Shown: positions 24,310-33,324 of the stretch, piece by piece
Layout of the letters: every line of letters begins with the position of its first letter
Position numbering within the stretch: the stretch's first letter is position 1
Assembly (NCBI RefSeq): GCF_018324685.1
Contig: NZ_AP023354.1
Span: forward strand, 2,356,001 to 2,420,000
DNA length: 64,000 nt
Source of the DNA: Actinocatenispora sera
Lineage (GTDB): Bacteria > Actinomycetota > Actinomycetes > Mycobacteriales > Micromonosporaceae
Direction of reading: 5' to 3'
The notes under the pieces: generated by a model
What the model was told of the DNA's origin: nothing
The model's input: the letters and a program-made list of their open reading frames with translations, nothing else
Databases searched by the model: none
Position numbers and translations under genes: made by a program

Positions 24310-25626
24310 GTGGCAACCGACGAGCAGGTCATCTACGACCCGCAGACCTACCAGACCGGCATGCCGTACGAGCAGCTGACCCGGCTGCGCGAGGCGGCGC
24401 CGGTGTCCTGGGTGCCGGAACGGTCGGTCGACGGCGTCGACCACGGCCCGGGGTACTGGGCGGTCTGGCGGCACGCCGAGGTCAAGTACGCGCTGAAGCG
24501 GCCGCAGCTGTTCTCCTCCGAACTGGGCGCCACCCAGATCCGCGACCCCGCGACGCCGGAGGACCTGGCGTACGTGCGCAAGTCGATGCTGAACATGGAC
24601 CCGCCGGAGCACTCCCGGCTGCGCCGGATCGTGAGCCGCTCGTTCACCCCGCGGGCGGTCGACCGGCTGCGGGAGCGCATCGTGGAGCGGGCCCGGCTGA
24701 TCGTCGACGAGATGATCGACGGCGCCACCGACCGCACCGCCGACTTCGCCAAGGTCGCCGCCGACCTGCCGGTGTGGACGCTGGCCGACGTGCTCGGCGT
24801 GCCGCAGACCGACCGGTACCTGATGTTCGACTGGGCCAGCCGGGTGATCGGCTTCCAGGATCCGGAGTACGCGGCGATCTCGCTCACCGACGCCACCGGC
24901 ACCACCCCGATGGCCAAGGCGGCGCTCGCGGTGCGGCCGAGCCCCGGCCCGGACGGCACCATGCCCGACCCGCGCACCCGTGGCGGCATCCCCGACCTGT
25001 ACGCGTACGCGCACGAGCTGGCGGCCGAGAAGCGCCGCGCGCCGGGCGAGGACATCATGTCCCTGATGCTGTCCCAGGTGGACGGCGACGGGCTGTCCAC
25101 CGACGAGTTCGAGAACATGTTCTGGCTGTTCGCGGTGGCCGGCAACGAGACGCTGCGCAACGGCATCCCGGGCGGCATGTACGCGCTGCTGCACCACCCG
25201 GAGCAGTGGCAGCGGCTGGCCGCCGACCGGTCGCTGCTACCCGGCGCCGCCGACGAGATGCTGCGCTGGTGGACTCCGGTGATCCACTTCCGCCGGACCG
25301 CCACCGAGGACACCGAACTGGCCGGCCAGCGCATCGCCGTCGGCGACAAGGTGGTCGTCTACTTCGCCTCGGCGAACCGGGACCCGCGGGTGTTCGACGA
25401 TCCGGACACGTTCGACGTGACCCGGTCGGCCGGCGATCACCTGTCGTTCGGGCACGGCCCGCACTACTGCCTGGGCTCGATGCTGGGCAAGGCGCAGCTC
25501 GTGGCGATGTTCGACGCGCTGCTGGACCGGCTGGTCGAGGTCCGCGCCGCCGGCGAGCCGCAGCGGCTGCGCTCCAACTTCCAGCACGGCATCAAGCACC
25601 TGCCGGTCAGCTGGACCCTGCGCTGA
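24310..25626 (+). CDS. Cytochrome P450
   Basis: 438-residue soluble bacterial P450. The oxygen-activation helix is AGNET (Ala277-Thr281), the ExxR motif is E316-M-L-R319, and the heme ligand Cys387 lies in FGHGPHYCLG. The N-terminal MLNMDPPEHSRLRRIVSRSF resembles steroid-related CYP125/CYP142-type families, so a hydrophobic terpene or sterol substrate is possible. GTG start at 24310 has GGGAG upstream. No ferredoxin or reductase gene is adjacent; fdxA at 57 kb could supply electrons, but that is speculation. It converges with the liv-like operon across a strong hairpin. Confidence 0.9.
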   Translation: MATDEQVIYDPQTYQTGMPYEQLTRLREAAPVSWVPERSVDGVDHGPGYWAVWRHAEVKYALKRPQLFSSELGATQIRDPATPEDLAYVRKSMLNMDPPEHSRLRRIVSRSFTPRAVDRLRERIVERARLIVDEMIDGATDRTADFAKVAADLPVWTLADVLGVPQTDRYLMFDWASRVIGFQDPEYAAISLTDATGTTPMAKAALAVRPSPGPDGTMPDPRTRGGIPDLYAYAHELAAEKRRAPGEDIMSLMLSQVDGDGLSTDEFENMFWLFAVAGNETLRNGIPGGMYALLHHPEQWQRLAADRSLLPGAADEMLRWWTPVIHFRRTATEDTELAGQRIAVGDKVVVYFASANRDPRVFDDPDTFDVTRSAGDHLSFGHGPHYCLGSMLGKAQLVAMFDALLDRLVEVRAAGEPQRLRSNFQHGIKHLPVSWTLR

Positions 25627-25629
25627 GCG

Positions 25630-25666
25630 GGGCCGGGAACCGTTGCCCGGCAACGGCTCCCGGCCC
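25630..25666. terminator. Bidirectional hairpin between the P450 and LivM genes
   Basis: GGGGCCGGGA-ACCGTTG pairs with CAACGG-TCCCGGCCC across a short loop, giving about 15 pairs with two bulges. It starts four bases after the P450 stop and serves convergent genes. Confidence 0.7.
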
Positions 25667-25702
25667 GGACGTACTACCCGAAGGCTCCCGCCCCCGGGTT
25701 CG

Positions 25703-26770
25703 CTACTCGGACGCCTTCGCCGTCGGCGTCACCAGACGCTTCAAGGACGCCGCGATGGCGCCGACGATGCCGCGCGGCAGCAGCCGCAGTACCAGGATCA
25801 ACGCCAGGCCGTAGGCGATGATCTCGACCTGGCCGCCGGCGTGGCTGGACACCGCCGGCAGCCACTCCTTGGCGAACCGGGCGAGCGAGACGACCACGAA
25901 CGCGCCGACCGTCGCCCCGTACACGCTGCGCCGGCCGCCGACGGTGGCGATGATCAGCAGCTGCAGCGACAGGTTCAGGTCCAGCGTGTTCACGTCGACG
26001 AAGCTGGACCACAGCGCGTAGAGCGAGCCGGCCAGCGCGCTGACCACCGCGGCCAGCACGAACGCGAACCGCTTCTGCGGCGCCGGGTCCACGCCGGCCG
26101 ACTGCGCCGCGATCGGCGAGTCGGAGATCGCCAGCAGGGTGGTACCCAGCTGCGAGCGGCAGACCCGCTGCACCACCAGGCTCGCCACCACCAGGACCCC
26201 GGCCGCGAGGTAGAAGAAGCTCACGTCGTCGGAGAACTCCAGCCCGCCCAGCGACAGCGCGGGCAGCCCGGAGATCCCCTCGGCGCCGCCGGTCAGGTCG
26301 AACTGCTTGACCACGACGGCGAGCACCAGGCCGACCGCGATCGTGGCGAGGGTCAGGTAGTGGCCCGCGGCCCGGAACAGCGCCAGCCCCAGCAACCAGG
26401 CCAGCAGCCCGGCCGCGATCATGCCGACCAGGATGCCCAGCAACGGACTCTGGTGGTAGTGGACGGTCATGATCGCCGTCGCGTAGGCGCCGGTGCCGTA
26501 GAAGGCCGCCTGCCCGAGCGAGACCTGCCCGGCGTACCCGGTCAGCGGCACCAGCCCCAGCGACGCGGTGGCGAGCAGCACCAGCAGCACGCCGTCCGAC
26601 ATCGTGTACGGGGCGACCCGGGTGAACACGAACGGGATCAGCAGCAGCGCGACCAGCAGCAGCACGGCCGGCAGGCCCACCCGGACCAGCGGTCGCAGCA
26701 CCCGGTGGGCATCCACCCGGCCGAGCAGGCCGCTCGGTGCCTCGGCCGGGGCGGTGTCGGTCGCGGCCAT
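25703..26770 (-). CDS. livM: Branched-chain amino-acid-type ABC permease LivM (system 2)
   Basis: 355-residue membrane subunit with about ten hydrophobic segments. The LivM signature GYAGQVSLGQAAFYGTGAYA is near residue 80, and GHYLTLATIAVGL follows the next loops. ATG 26770 overlaps the TGA of the preceding livH in an ATGA. It is the last gene of a three-gene operon (binding protein, LivH, LivM) that has no ATPases of its own. They may be borrowed from the complete system at 30-35 kb or from elsewhere. The true substrate may be an amino acid, an amide or urea-like compound. Confidence 0.87.
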   Translation of the reverse strand: MAATDTAPAEAPSGLLGRVDAHRVLRPLVRVGLPAVLLLVALLLIPFVFTRVAPYTMSDGVLLVLLATASLGLVPLTGYAGQVSLGQAAFYGTGAYATAIMTVHYHQSPLLGILVGMIAAGLLAWLLGLALFRAAGHYLTLATIAVGLVLAVVVKQFDLTGGAEGISGLPALSLGGLEFSDDVSFFYLAAGVLVVASLVVQRVCRSQLGTTLLAISDSPIAAQSAGVDPAPQKRFAFVLAAVVSALAGSLYALWSSFVDVNTLDLNLSLQLLIIATVGGRRSVYGATVGAFVVVSLARFAKEWLPAVSSHAGGQVEIIAYGLALILVLRLLPRGIVGAIAASLKRLVTPTAKASE

Positions 26771-27651
26771 CAGACGCGTTCTCCCGTGACTCGGCGCAGC
26801 AGCCCGGTCGGCCGGGCGATCAGCGCCACCAGCAGTACCGCATAGGCGATGCCGTCGGCGAACCCGGACTGGGACGACGGCAGGTACCCGCTCGCCAGCG
26901 CCTCGACGACGCCGACGGCGAGGCCACCGGCGACCGCGCCGGCCGGCCGGTCCAGCCCGCCGATCACCGCGGCGGCGAAGCCCTTCAACCCCAGCCCGAT
27001 GCCGACGCTGGCGTCCGGCGACTGCAGCGGGGCCAGCACGATGCCGCCGATCGCACCGAGCGCCGCCGAGGCGAGGAACACCAGCAGCGACATCCGGCTC
27101 GGCGAGATGCCGGACAGCCGGGCGGCGTCCGGATCCATCGCGGTGGCCCGCATCGCCCACCCGGTGCGGGTGTGCGTGAGCACCAGCCAGACCGCGAGCA
27201 TCACCAGCGCCGCGATGCCCACCACCCAGACGTACTGGCGGTCCATCGAGGCCCCGCCGAACCGCAGCGCCTCGCCGCCGGTGAACGGCCGGGCGAACTT
27301 CGGCTCGGTACCGATCGTCACGAACGCGATGCCCTCGATGACGATCGAGGCGCCGATGGTCAGCATGATCGCCTGGTCGGTACGGCCGGCCGCCTGTCGC
27401 GGCAGCACCAGCCGCTCCAGGGCCAGCCCGACCAGTACGGTGACGGCCAGCGCGGCGAGCGCCGCGAGCACCATCGGTACCTGGTGCTCCTCCAGGACCG
27501 CGAACAGCAGCCCGGCGAGCATCACGAACTGACCCTGGGCAAAGTTGATCACCCCGGTGACCTGGGCGATCAGGGCGATGCCCAGGCCCACCAGGGCGTA
27601 TGCGGACCCGGTCGTGAGACCGGTGACCACGTACTGCAGCAGTTCGCTCAT
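26770..27651 (-). CDS. livH: Branched-chain amino-acid-type ABC permease LivH (system 2)
   Basis: 293-residue membrane subunit. The family segment TGVINFAQGQFVMLAGLLFA lies near residue 33 and the sequence keeps the GLxLERLVLP loop and GGLDRPAGAVAGGLAVG near the C-terminus. ATG 27651 is chosen because it overlaps the binding-protein stop (ATGA); an ATG eight codons upstream would overlap further. Coupled at both ends by ATGA junctions to the binding protein and LivM. Confidence 0.87.
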   Translation of the reverse strand: MSELLQYVVTGLTTGSAYALVGLGIALIAQVTGVINFAQGQFVMLAGLLFAVLEEHQVPMVLAALAALAVTVLVGLALERLVLPRQAAGRTDQAIMLTIGASIVIEGIAFVTIGTEPKFARPFTGGEALRFGGASMDRQYVWVVGIAALVMLAVWLVLTHTRTGWAMRATAMDPDAARLSGISPSRMSLLVFLASAALGAIGGIVLAPLQSPDASVGIGLGLKGFAAAVIGGLDRPAGAVAGGLAVGVVEALASGYLPSSQSGFADGIAYAVLLVALIARPTGLLRRVTGERV

Positions 27652-28835
27652 CAGCCGAGATCGCTGAGAGACCACGTCCCGTTCTTCACCTGAAGGACGG
27701 TCAACGAGGACTCACTGACCCCGCCGTGGTTGGTCGAGCTGAACTGGTACGTGCCGAACGCGCCGTCGTAGCTCAGGTTCTCCAGTGACTTCTGGATGTC
27801 CTGCGGGTCGGCCGAGCCGCCCTTCTTGATGGCGGCGACGATCAGGTTCAGCGCGTCGGCGGCCATCGGCGCGAAGCCGGAGAAGCCACCGTACTTGGCC
27901 GAGTACTCGGTGAAGAAGTTCTTCTCGGTCTGCGCGGCCGGGGTGGTCGCGGTGATCTCGTTACCGGCCAGCACCCGGGAGTGCACCATGTACGAGCCCT
28001 CGGACGCCGCACCGGCGCCCTTGACGAACAGCTCCGAGCCGGCGCCGGTGTCGTAGTAGACGTGGTCACCGGGGAACTTCTTCTGCCGCAGCGCCTTCGC
28101 GGCCAGGCCGGACTGCGGCGGGATCGCCCACACCACGACGGCGTCCGGCTTCGCGGCGGTCACCTTCGTCGCCTGGACGCTGAGGTCCTTGACCGAGTCG
28201 GAGAACTTCTGGTGCGCGACCAGGTCGATCTTGCCGGCCTTGTCGAGCGCCTGCCATTCCTTCAGCCCGGCCTCGCCGTACGGGTTGTCCACCGACAGCA
28301 CGGCGATCTTCTTGATCTTCTTCTTGGCGAACGCCTTCATCATGACGTTGCCGATGATGTCGGTGTTGCCCGGCGTCTTGAAGACGTACTTCTGGACCGG
28401 GTTGACGATCGCGCCCGAGGATCCCATCGAGATCATCGGGATCTTGGCCTTCTCCACCACCGGGATGACCGGCATGGTGGTGGGCGATGCGCCAGCGCCG
28501 ACGATCGCTGCCACGTGGTCGTTGTTGATCAGCGCCTTCGCCACGGTCACCGACTCGTCCGGCGTCGACTTGTTGTCCCGGATGATCAGCTTGATCTTCT
28601 TGGTCTTGCCGCCGACCTTGATTCCGGTCTTGTTGATGTCGGCCTGGACCATCTTGAGCGCCCGCTGGTACGCCTCGCCCTGAACCGCGGCGGGGCCGGA
28701 CAGTTCGAGGTCGGCCCCGATGACGATCTGCGAGCTGTCGTCACCGCCGGAACTCTGCTCCTTGGCACATCCGGTGCCGACGGAGAGTGTCACCACTGCG
28801 GCAAGACCAGCCGCTACCCAGTGTCGCGTGGACAC
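27651..28835 (-). CDS. Branched-chain amino-acid-type binding lipoprotein (system 2)
   Basis: 394-residue periplasmic-binding-type lipoprotein. The signal peptide ends in SVGTGC (lipid Cys23). The mature part is a Leu/Ile/Val-BP-like type I fold with IVIGADLELSGPAAVQGEAY, AIVGAGASPTTMPVIPVVEK and VSVDNPYGEAGLKEW. GTG start at 28835 has a G-rich ribosome binding site. It begins the operon with LivH and LivM. It resembles the binding protein at 30.1-31.3 kb in layout, so the two systems are old duplicates with different substrates or affinity. Confidence 0.87.
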   Translation of the reverse strand: MSTRHWVAAGLAAVVTLSVGTGCAKEQSSGGDDSSQIVIGADLELSGPAAVQGEAYQRALKMVQADINKTGIKVGGKTKKIKLIIRDNKSTPDESVTVAKALINNDHVAAIVGAGASPTTMPVIPVVEKAKIPMISMGSSGAIVNPVQKYVFKTPGNTDIIGNVMMKAFAKKKIKKIAVLSVDNPYGEAGLKEWQALDKAGKIDLVAHQKFSDSVKDLSVQATKVTAAKPDAVVVWAIPPQSGLAAKALRQKKFPGDHVYYDTGAGSELFVKGAGAASEGSYMVHSRVLAGNEITATTPAAQTEKNFFTEYSAKYGGFSGFAPMAADALNLIVAAIKKGGSADPQDIQKSLENLSYDGAFGTYQFSSTNHGGVSESSLTVLQVKNGTWSLSDLG

Positions 28836-29255
28836 CTGCTCGCCCCCTGCTCAGTTCGTGGGATCGAACGGGTGGGCCGAGACGGCACAACCCGTCGCGC
28901 CACCGCTCAGCCGGACCACAACGTGCGTGGCCGCCGCGGGTCGGGCGGGTCGACGTGCGAACGACTACCGCAGTGCAGCGCAGCGATGATCTTCATGATC
29001 TTCGTGCCGGGCGTCAAGCGGTGGACCTGCGCGGATGTCGGATTGATACTCAACCGCAAGACAGCTCACGCAAGCCAACGCGGAGATGACCGTACGCCAC
29101 GACATAGGTGGAGATCGATGCGTGGTGATGTACGTCGCGGCGCCGGCCACCGCGTGTGTCGAGTCAACCACCCATCGTCGATCCGGTACGCCGATCGGGT
29201 GACCGTGGCGGTCGGAACCGGGGCCCGGCCGGTACGGAGGGTCAGGGCACGGTAT
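28836..29255. other. Gene-free gap between the frameshifted kinase and binding-protein gene
   Basis: 420 bp with no convincing gene on either strand. It has somewhat lower GC than its surroundings and contains the promoter region of the minus-strand binding-protein operon. A short direct repeat ATGATCTTC occurs twice around 28987-29003. No operator could be fixed with confidence. Confidence 0.4.
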
Positions 29256-29908
29256 TCAGGACAGCGCGGTCTGCCGGGCGGTCGCCGGCCGAGCCGCTGC
29301 GATGATCGTCCGGCGCACGGCGGTGGCCGACGCCGGCCGGCACCCCAGCGCGGCCTGCCGGGCCAGCACCCGGGCCTCGTCGCGGTAGAGCCGTACCCCG
29401 CGGCGCACCAGCACCCGCGGCGGCTTGCGGTGCTCGCGCAGGTCACGGGCCAGCCGCCGGCAGAAGGTGACGGCGCGCGGCCGGCGCAGCGCGTACGCGG
29501 CGGCGAGCACGCCGCGGTCCCGGCACGCGGCGGCGATCTCGGCGGCAAAGATGCCCTCGGCCACGAACACCCGGGCGCCGCGCAGCTCGAGCCGCTCGTA
29601 CCCGGTGCACCGGTCCACGCTGATGTCGTAGTGCGGTACCTCCACCGAACCGGTCCGGGCCAGCAGCTCGATCGCGGCGACCGCGGCGGTGGCGTCCCAG
29701 CTGACCGGCGACTCCCAGTCGACCGGCGCCGGGTGCGGGCCGGTCGCCGGCCCGTCACCGACGCGGGCAGCCGCGGGTCGTCGCCGTTGAGGTAGAAGTC
29801 GTCCAGCGGGAGCACCGGCACGCCGCACCGGCGCGCCACGTACGACTTTCCGGAGCCGGACGGCCCGGCCAGCAGCACGACCCGGGCGATACCTCCGTCG
29901 GCGTGCAT
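29256..29908 (-). pseudogene. udk: Uridine kinase-like P-loop kinase, one-base frameshift
   Basis: The first frame starts at ATG 29908 (GGAGGGG upstream) and reads MHADGGIARVVLLAGPSGSG with Walker A GPSGSGKS and then LPLDDFYLNGDDPRLP. Homology then jumps to another frame near 29770, continuing RVGDGPATGPHPAPVDWESP, EVPHYDISVDRCTGYE and EGIFAAEI to the stop at 29256. One C is missing in the run CTGCCCGCG of the coding strand; CTGCCCCGCG would restore one frame of about 217 residues. As uridine kinase it would convert uridine or cytidine to UMP or CMP and complement the nucleoside uptake genes. Either a sequencing indel or a real lesion. Confidence 0.7.
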
Positions 29909-30080
29909 CGCCCCTCCGTTCGGCTCCGTCGACAGGTCTCGAGCAGGGTACCGGTGCGGCCGCGCCGCGGCGGCGGCACCGATCGCCACCCGCGGCCGAG
30001 AAAGCACCGCTGACCTGCTGTTTCGTTCCGCGCCTGGGGTTGCGCAGGGTGGCCGGAAACACGGTCGGCGCGCAGTGCAC

Positions 30081-30107
30081 GGCCCCGGGGAGCCTCGCCC
30101 CGGGGCC
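30081..30107 (-). terminator. Terminator of the complete Liv-type operon
   Basis: Perfect 10-bp stem GGCCCCGGGG/CCCCGGGGCC with a 7-nt loop, 29 bases past the stop of the binding-protein gene on the minus strand. It separates the five-gene operon from the kinase gene downstream. Confidence 0.7.
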
Positions 30108-30135
30108 GCCTCGAGCGCCTGTCGCCGCGGTCGCG

Positions 30136-31320
30136 TCAGTTGCTCAGGTGCCACTCGCCGTTCTTGACCTCCAGTACGGCCAGCGCCGACTCCTGCAGCC
30201 CGGAGTGCTGCTTCGCCGAGTTCTGGATCCGGCCGGAGAGCCCGTCGATGCCCATCGACTCCAGCGCGTTGCGCAGCTTGGTGTGGTCGGTGCCCTGGGT
30301 GTTCTCGATCGCCTGCTTGATCATCCGCAGCGCGTCGGCCGCGAACGAGGCGAAGCCGGAGTAGTTCCCGTACTTCGAGGAGTACTCCTTGAACCACTGC
30401 TTCTGGTCGGCGACCTGCGGCGTGGTGGAGGTGACGTCGTTGATCGCGAGCGTCTGCGGGAACACCATGTGGGTGCCCTCGGCGGCGCTCTGCGCGCCCT
30501 TGACGAACAGCTCGGCGCCGGCGCCGGCGTCCATGTAGACCTTGTCGCCCTTGATCCCGGCGTCCTCGAGGTTCTTCGCGGCGATACCGGCGGCCGGCAT
30601 GACCGCCCACATCACGACCGCGTCCGGGTGCGCGTTCTTGATCTTCGTGGCCTGCGCGCTCATGTCCTTGTCGTCCTGGCCGAACGACTGGCTGTCGACG
30701 ACCTTGATGCCGTTCTTCTTCGCCAGCTCGGTCACCGACTTGCGGCCGTCCTGCCCGTACGGGTTGGACACGTTGAGCAGCGCGATCGACTTGACGTGCT
30801 TCTGCTTCAACGACTTCATCAGCACGTCGGCGTCCTGCGCCGGGTTCGGCGAGATCTTGAACGTGTACTGCCGCTGCGCCACCGGTTCGGTCACCGCACT
30901 GGCCGAGGACAGCGCGATCATCGGTACCTTGGCCTTCTCGACGATGCTCGTCACCGGAATGGTGCAGGCCGAGCAGCCACCGCCGATCAGCGCCGTCACG
31001 TGCTCGTTCTTGATGAAGTCGTTGACGTTGGTGGTGTTCTTGGCCGGATCGGTGCCGTTGTCCTTGATGATCAGCTTGAGCTTGCGGCCGTTCAGGACAC
31101 CCTTCTTGTTGATGTCCGCGACCTCGAGTTGCAGCGCCTTCTTGTAGACCGTGCCGATGCTCTGGGTGGGACCGGACAGCTCGAGGCTGGCTCCGATCTT
31201 GATGTCACCCTTGCTGTCCGACGCGCTCGACTCGTCGGCCGCGCAGCCGCTGAGCCCGACCGCAGCGGCCGCCAGCGCGGCACAGCTGAGGGCCGCGGCA
31301 GTACGCCGTAGCTGAAACAC
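30136..31320 (-). CDS. Branched-chain amino-acid-type binding lipoprotein (system 1)
   Basis: 394-residue lipoprotein. Lipobox GLSGC places the lipid on Cys26. The mature domain has IKIGASLELSGPTQSIGTVY, ALIGGGCSACTIPVTSIVEK (two Cys close together, not seen in the system 2 protein) and LLNVSNPYGQDGRKSV. Start is GTG 31320 with GAGGAGGAG upstream. It is the last gene of the livG-livF-livH-livM order, 45 bp after livM, and is followed by the terminator. Ligand is probably an amino acid or related compound. Confidence 0.87.
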   Translation of the reverse strand: MFQLRRTAAALSCAALAAAAVGLSGCAADESSASDSKGDIKIGASLELSGPTQSIGTVYKKALQLEVADINKKGVLNGRKLKLIIKDNGTDPAKNTTNVNDFIKNEHVTALIGGGCSACTIPVTSIVEKAKVPMIALSSASAVTEPVAQRQYTFKISPNPAQDADVLMKSLKQKHVKSIALLNVSNPYGQDGRKSVTELAKKNGIKVVDSQSFGQDDKDMSAQATKIKNAHPDAVVMWAVMPAAGIAAKNLEDAGIKGDKVYMDAGAGAELFVKGAQSAAEGTHMVFPQTLAINDVTSTTPQVADQKQWFKEYSSKYGNYSGFASFAADALRMIKQAIENTQGTDHTKLRNALESMGIDGLSGRIQNSAKQHSGLQESALAVLEVKNGEWHLSN

Positions 31321-31365
31321 GTGTGCTCCTCCTCGGTGTGTCCGGTTCGGCCGGGAGGTGGGACG

Positions 31366-32388
31366 TCAGTCCACCGCGGTTGCCTCCCGGCCGCGTACCG
31401 CCCGGGCGAGCCGCCCGGCCAGTCCGATCAACCCGCCGCCCACACCCCGGGGCAGGAACAGCAGGATGACGATCAGCGCGATCCCGTACACGACGATCTC
31501 GTAGTTGCCGGTCGCCTGCGGAATCACCTTGGGGATCAGGGTTTTGGACGCCTCCGAGAACGTGATGACCACGAAGGCGCCCACCGGGGCACCCCAGACC
31601 AGCCGCTGCCCGCCGATGGTGGCGATGATCAGCAGCTGGACCGAGCTGAGAATGCCGGCCTGGCCGGGGTCCATGTACGTCGACCAGTGCGCGTACAGGC
31701 TGCCGGCGAGCGCGGACAGCGCCGCGGCCAGCGTGAACGCGTTGCGGCGCAGGCCGGCGATGGACACCCCCGCCGCGGCCGTCGCGACGGGGCTGTCGCC
31801 GAGCGCGGTCAGCGCCTTGCCGACCGGCGAGCGAAGCAGCGCGTCCACCACGATCACCGCGAACAGCAGCACCAGCGCGACCAGGTAGTACATGTCGACG
31901 TCGCCGGAGATGGTGAAGCCGAACGGCGCCAACGCCGGGATGCCGGGGATGCCGTCCGCGGCGCCGGTCAGCGGCAGCTGGTTCGCCAGGTAGCTGACCA
32001 GCAGCCCGAACGACAGCGTGGCGAGCACCAGGTACTGCCCCTGGGCCCGGAAGATGAACGTGCCGACGAGGTAGGCGACCGCGGCGGACAGCGCCATCCC
32101 GGCGACCATCGCGAGCAACGCGTTGGTGTGCCAACGGGTGGTCAGCAGCGCCGAGGTGTACCCGCTGATCGCGAAGAACGCCGCCTGCCCCAGCGAGATC
32201 TGCCCGGCGTGCCCGGTCAGCGGGATCAGCCCGAGCGCGGCGATCGCCTGGATCGCCATCAGCACGCCGACCGACATGGTGTAGAAGGGCACCCGGGTGA
32301 ACACCGCCGGCACCAGCGCCAGCACCCCGAGGAAGATCGCGTACCGCAGCCAGCGGGACCGCAGCACCGCGGCGAGCACGTCGGTCAT
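31366..32388 (-). CDS. livM: Branched-chain amino-acid-type ABC permease LivM (system 1)
   Basis: 340-residue membrane subunit with LivM signature GHAGQISLGQAAFFAISGYT near residue 58 and GQYLVLATLSFGLLVSYLAN after the next segment. ATG 32388 with GGAGGAG at proper spacing. A 34-bp gap separates it from livH. Works with LivH, LivG, LivF and the downstream lipoprotein. Confidence 0.87.
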   Translation of the reverse strand: MTDVLAAVLRSRWLRYAIFLGVLALVPAVFTRVPFYTMSVGVLMAIQAIAALGLIPLTGHAGQISLGQAAFFAISGYTSALLTTRWHTNALLAMVAGMALSAAVAYLVGTFIFRAQGQYLVLATLSFGLLVSYLANQLPLTGAADGIPGIPALAPFGFTISGDVDMYYLVALVLLFAVIVVDALLRSPVGKALTALGDSPVATAAAGVSIAGLRRNAFTLAAALSALAGSLYAHWSTYMDPGQAGILSSVQLLIIATIGGQRLVWGAPVGAFVVITFSEASKTLIPKVIPQATGNYEIVVYGIALIVILLFLPRGVGGGLIGLAGRLARAVRGREATAVD

Positions 32389-32422
32389 CCTGACTCCTCC
32401 GCGGCGGCGAGTGCGTCGTCGC

Positions 32423-33295
32423 TCATACCCGCACCACCGAGGCCCGGTGCAGCAGCCCGGTGGGCCGGATCAGCAGCACCAGCAGCAGCAACCCGAACGT
32501 CAGCGTGTTCTTGTAGTCGCTGCTGATGTACCCGGTCGCGTACGCCTCGACCAGGCCCACCAGCAGCCCGCCGAACACCGCGCCGACCGGGGACGACAGC
32601 CCGCCGATCACCGCCGCGGTGAACGCCTTGAGCCCGAACGGGATGCCGACCGAGGCGTCCGGCGGCTGCAGCGGCGTCAACACGATGCCGCCGATCGCAC
32701 CGAGCGCCGCCGCCAGGGTGAACGCCAGCAGGCTCATCCGGGCCGGCGAGATGCCCATCAGCCGGGCCGCGTCGGTGTCCATCGCGGTGGCCCGCATCGC
32801 CGTACCGGGCAGCGTGCGGGTCAGGAACAGCCACATCAACACGACCGCGACCACGGTCGCGAGCGCGCACCACAGGTACTGCCGGGGCAGCCGTGCGCCG
32901 CCGAACGAGATCGGGCCACCCCCGGTGAACGCCTTCGCGAAGTGCGAGTCGGCGCCGAACACCAGCAGCGCGAGACCCTCCAGGGTGATCGAGGCGCCGA
33001 TGGTGAGGATGACCAACCGTTCCCGGTTGGCGCGCCGGGCCGGCCGGATCACCAGCAGGTTGAGCAGCGCGCCGACCACGGTGGTGATCAGCAGCGCGAG
33101 CAGCGCGGCGACCGGCTCCGGCAGGCCGGCCCCGGCGAAGCTGGCGAACGTCAGCCCGCCGATCATCACGAAATCGCCCTGCGCGAAGTTGATCACGCCA
33201 GTGACCTGGAAGACCATCGCGACGCCGAGGCCGACCAGGGCGTAGGTGGTGCCGGTGCCCAGCCCGGTCAGGGTGAAGGTCAGAAACTCCGACAT
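32423..33295 (-). CDS. livH: Branched-chain amino-acid-type ABC permease LivH (system 1)
   Basis: 290-residue membrane subunit with TGVINFAQGDFVMIGGLTFA near residue 32, the DTDAARLMGISPARM loop and GGLSSPVGAVFGGLLVGLVE near the C-terminus. The ATG at 33295 follows the livF stop after 29 bp. Pairs with the LivM encoded next. Confidence 0.87.
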   Translation of the reverse strand: MSEFLTFTLTGLGTGTTYALVGLGVAMVFQVTGVINFAQGDFVMIGGLTFASFAGAGLPEPVAALLALLITTVVGALLNLLVIRPARRANRERLVILTIGASITLEGLALLVFGADSHFAKAFTGGGPISFGGARLPRQYLWCALATVVAVVLMWLFLTRTLPGTAMRATAMDTDAARLMGISPARMSLLAFTLAAALGAIGGIVLTPLQPPDASVGIPFGLKAFTAAVIGGLSSPVGAVFGGLLVGLVEAYATGYISSDYKNTLTFGLLLLVLLIRPTGLLHRASVVRV

Positions 33296-33324
33296 GCGCC
33301 GCTACCGCGCCGCTCTGCAGCTGT

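Noticed and set aside
28965-29171. 68-codon minus-strand frame in the gap upstream of the Liv-type binding protein
   Set aside because: No ribosome binding site, no recognisable motif, and composition similar to random frame; kept as gene-free region.
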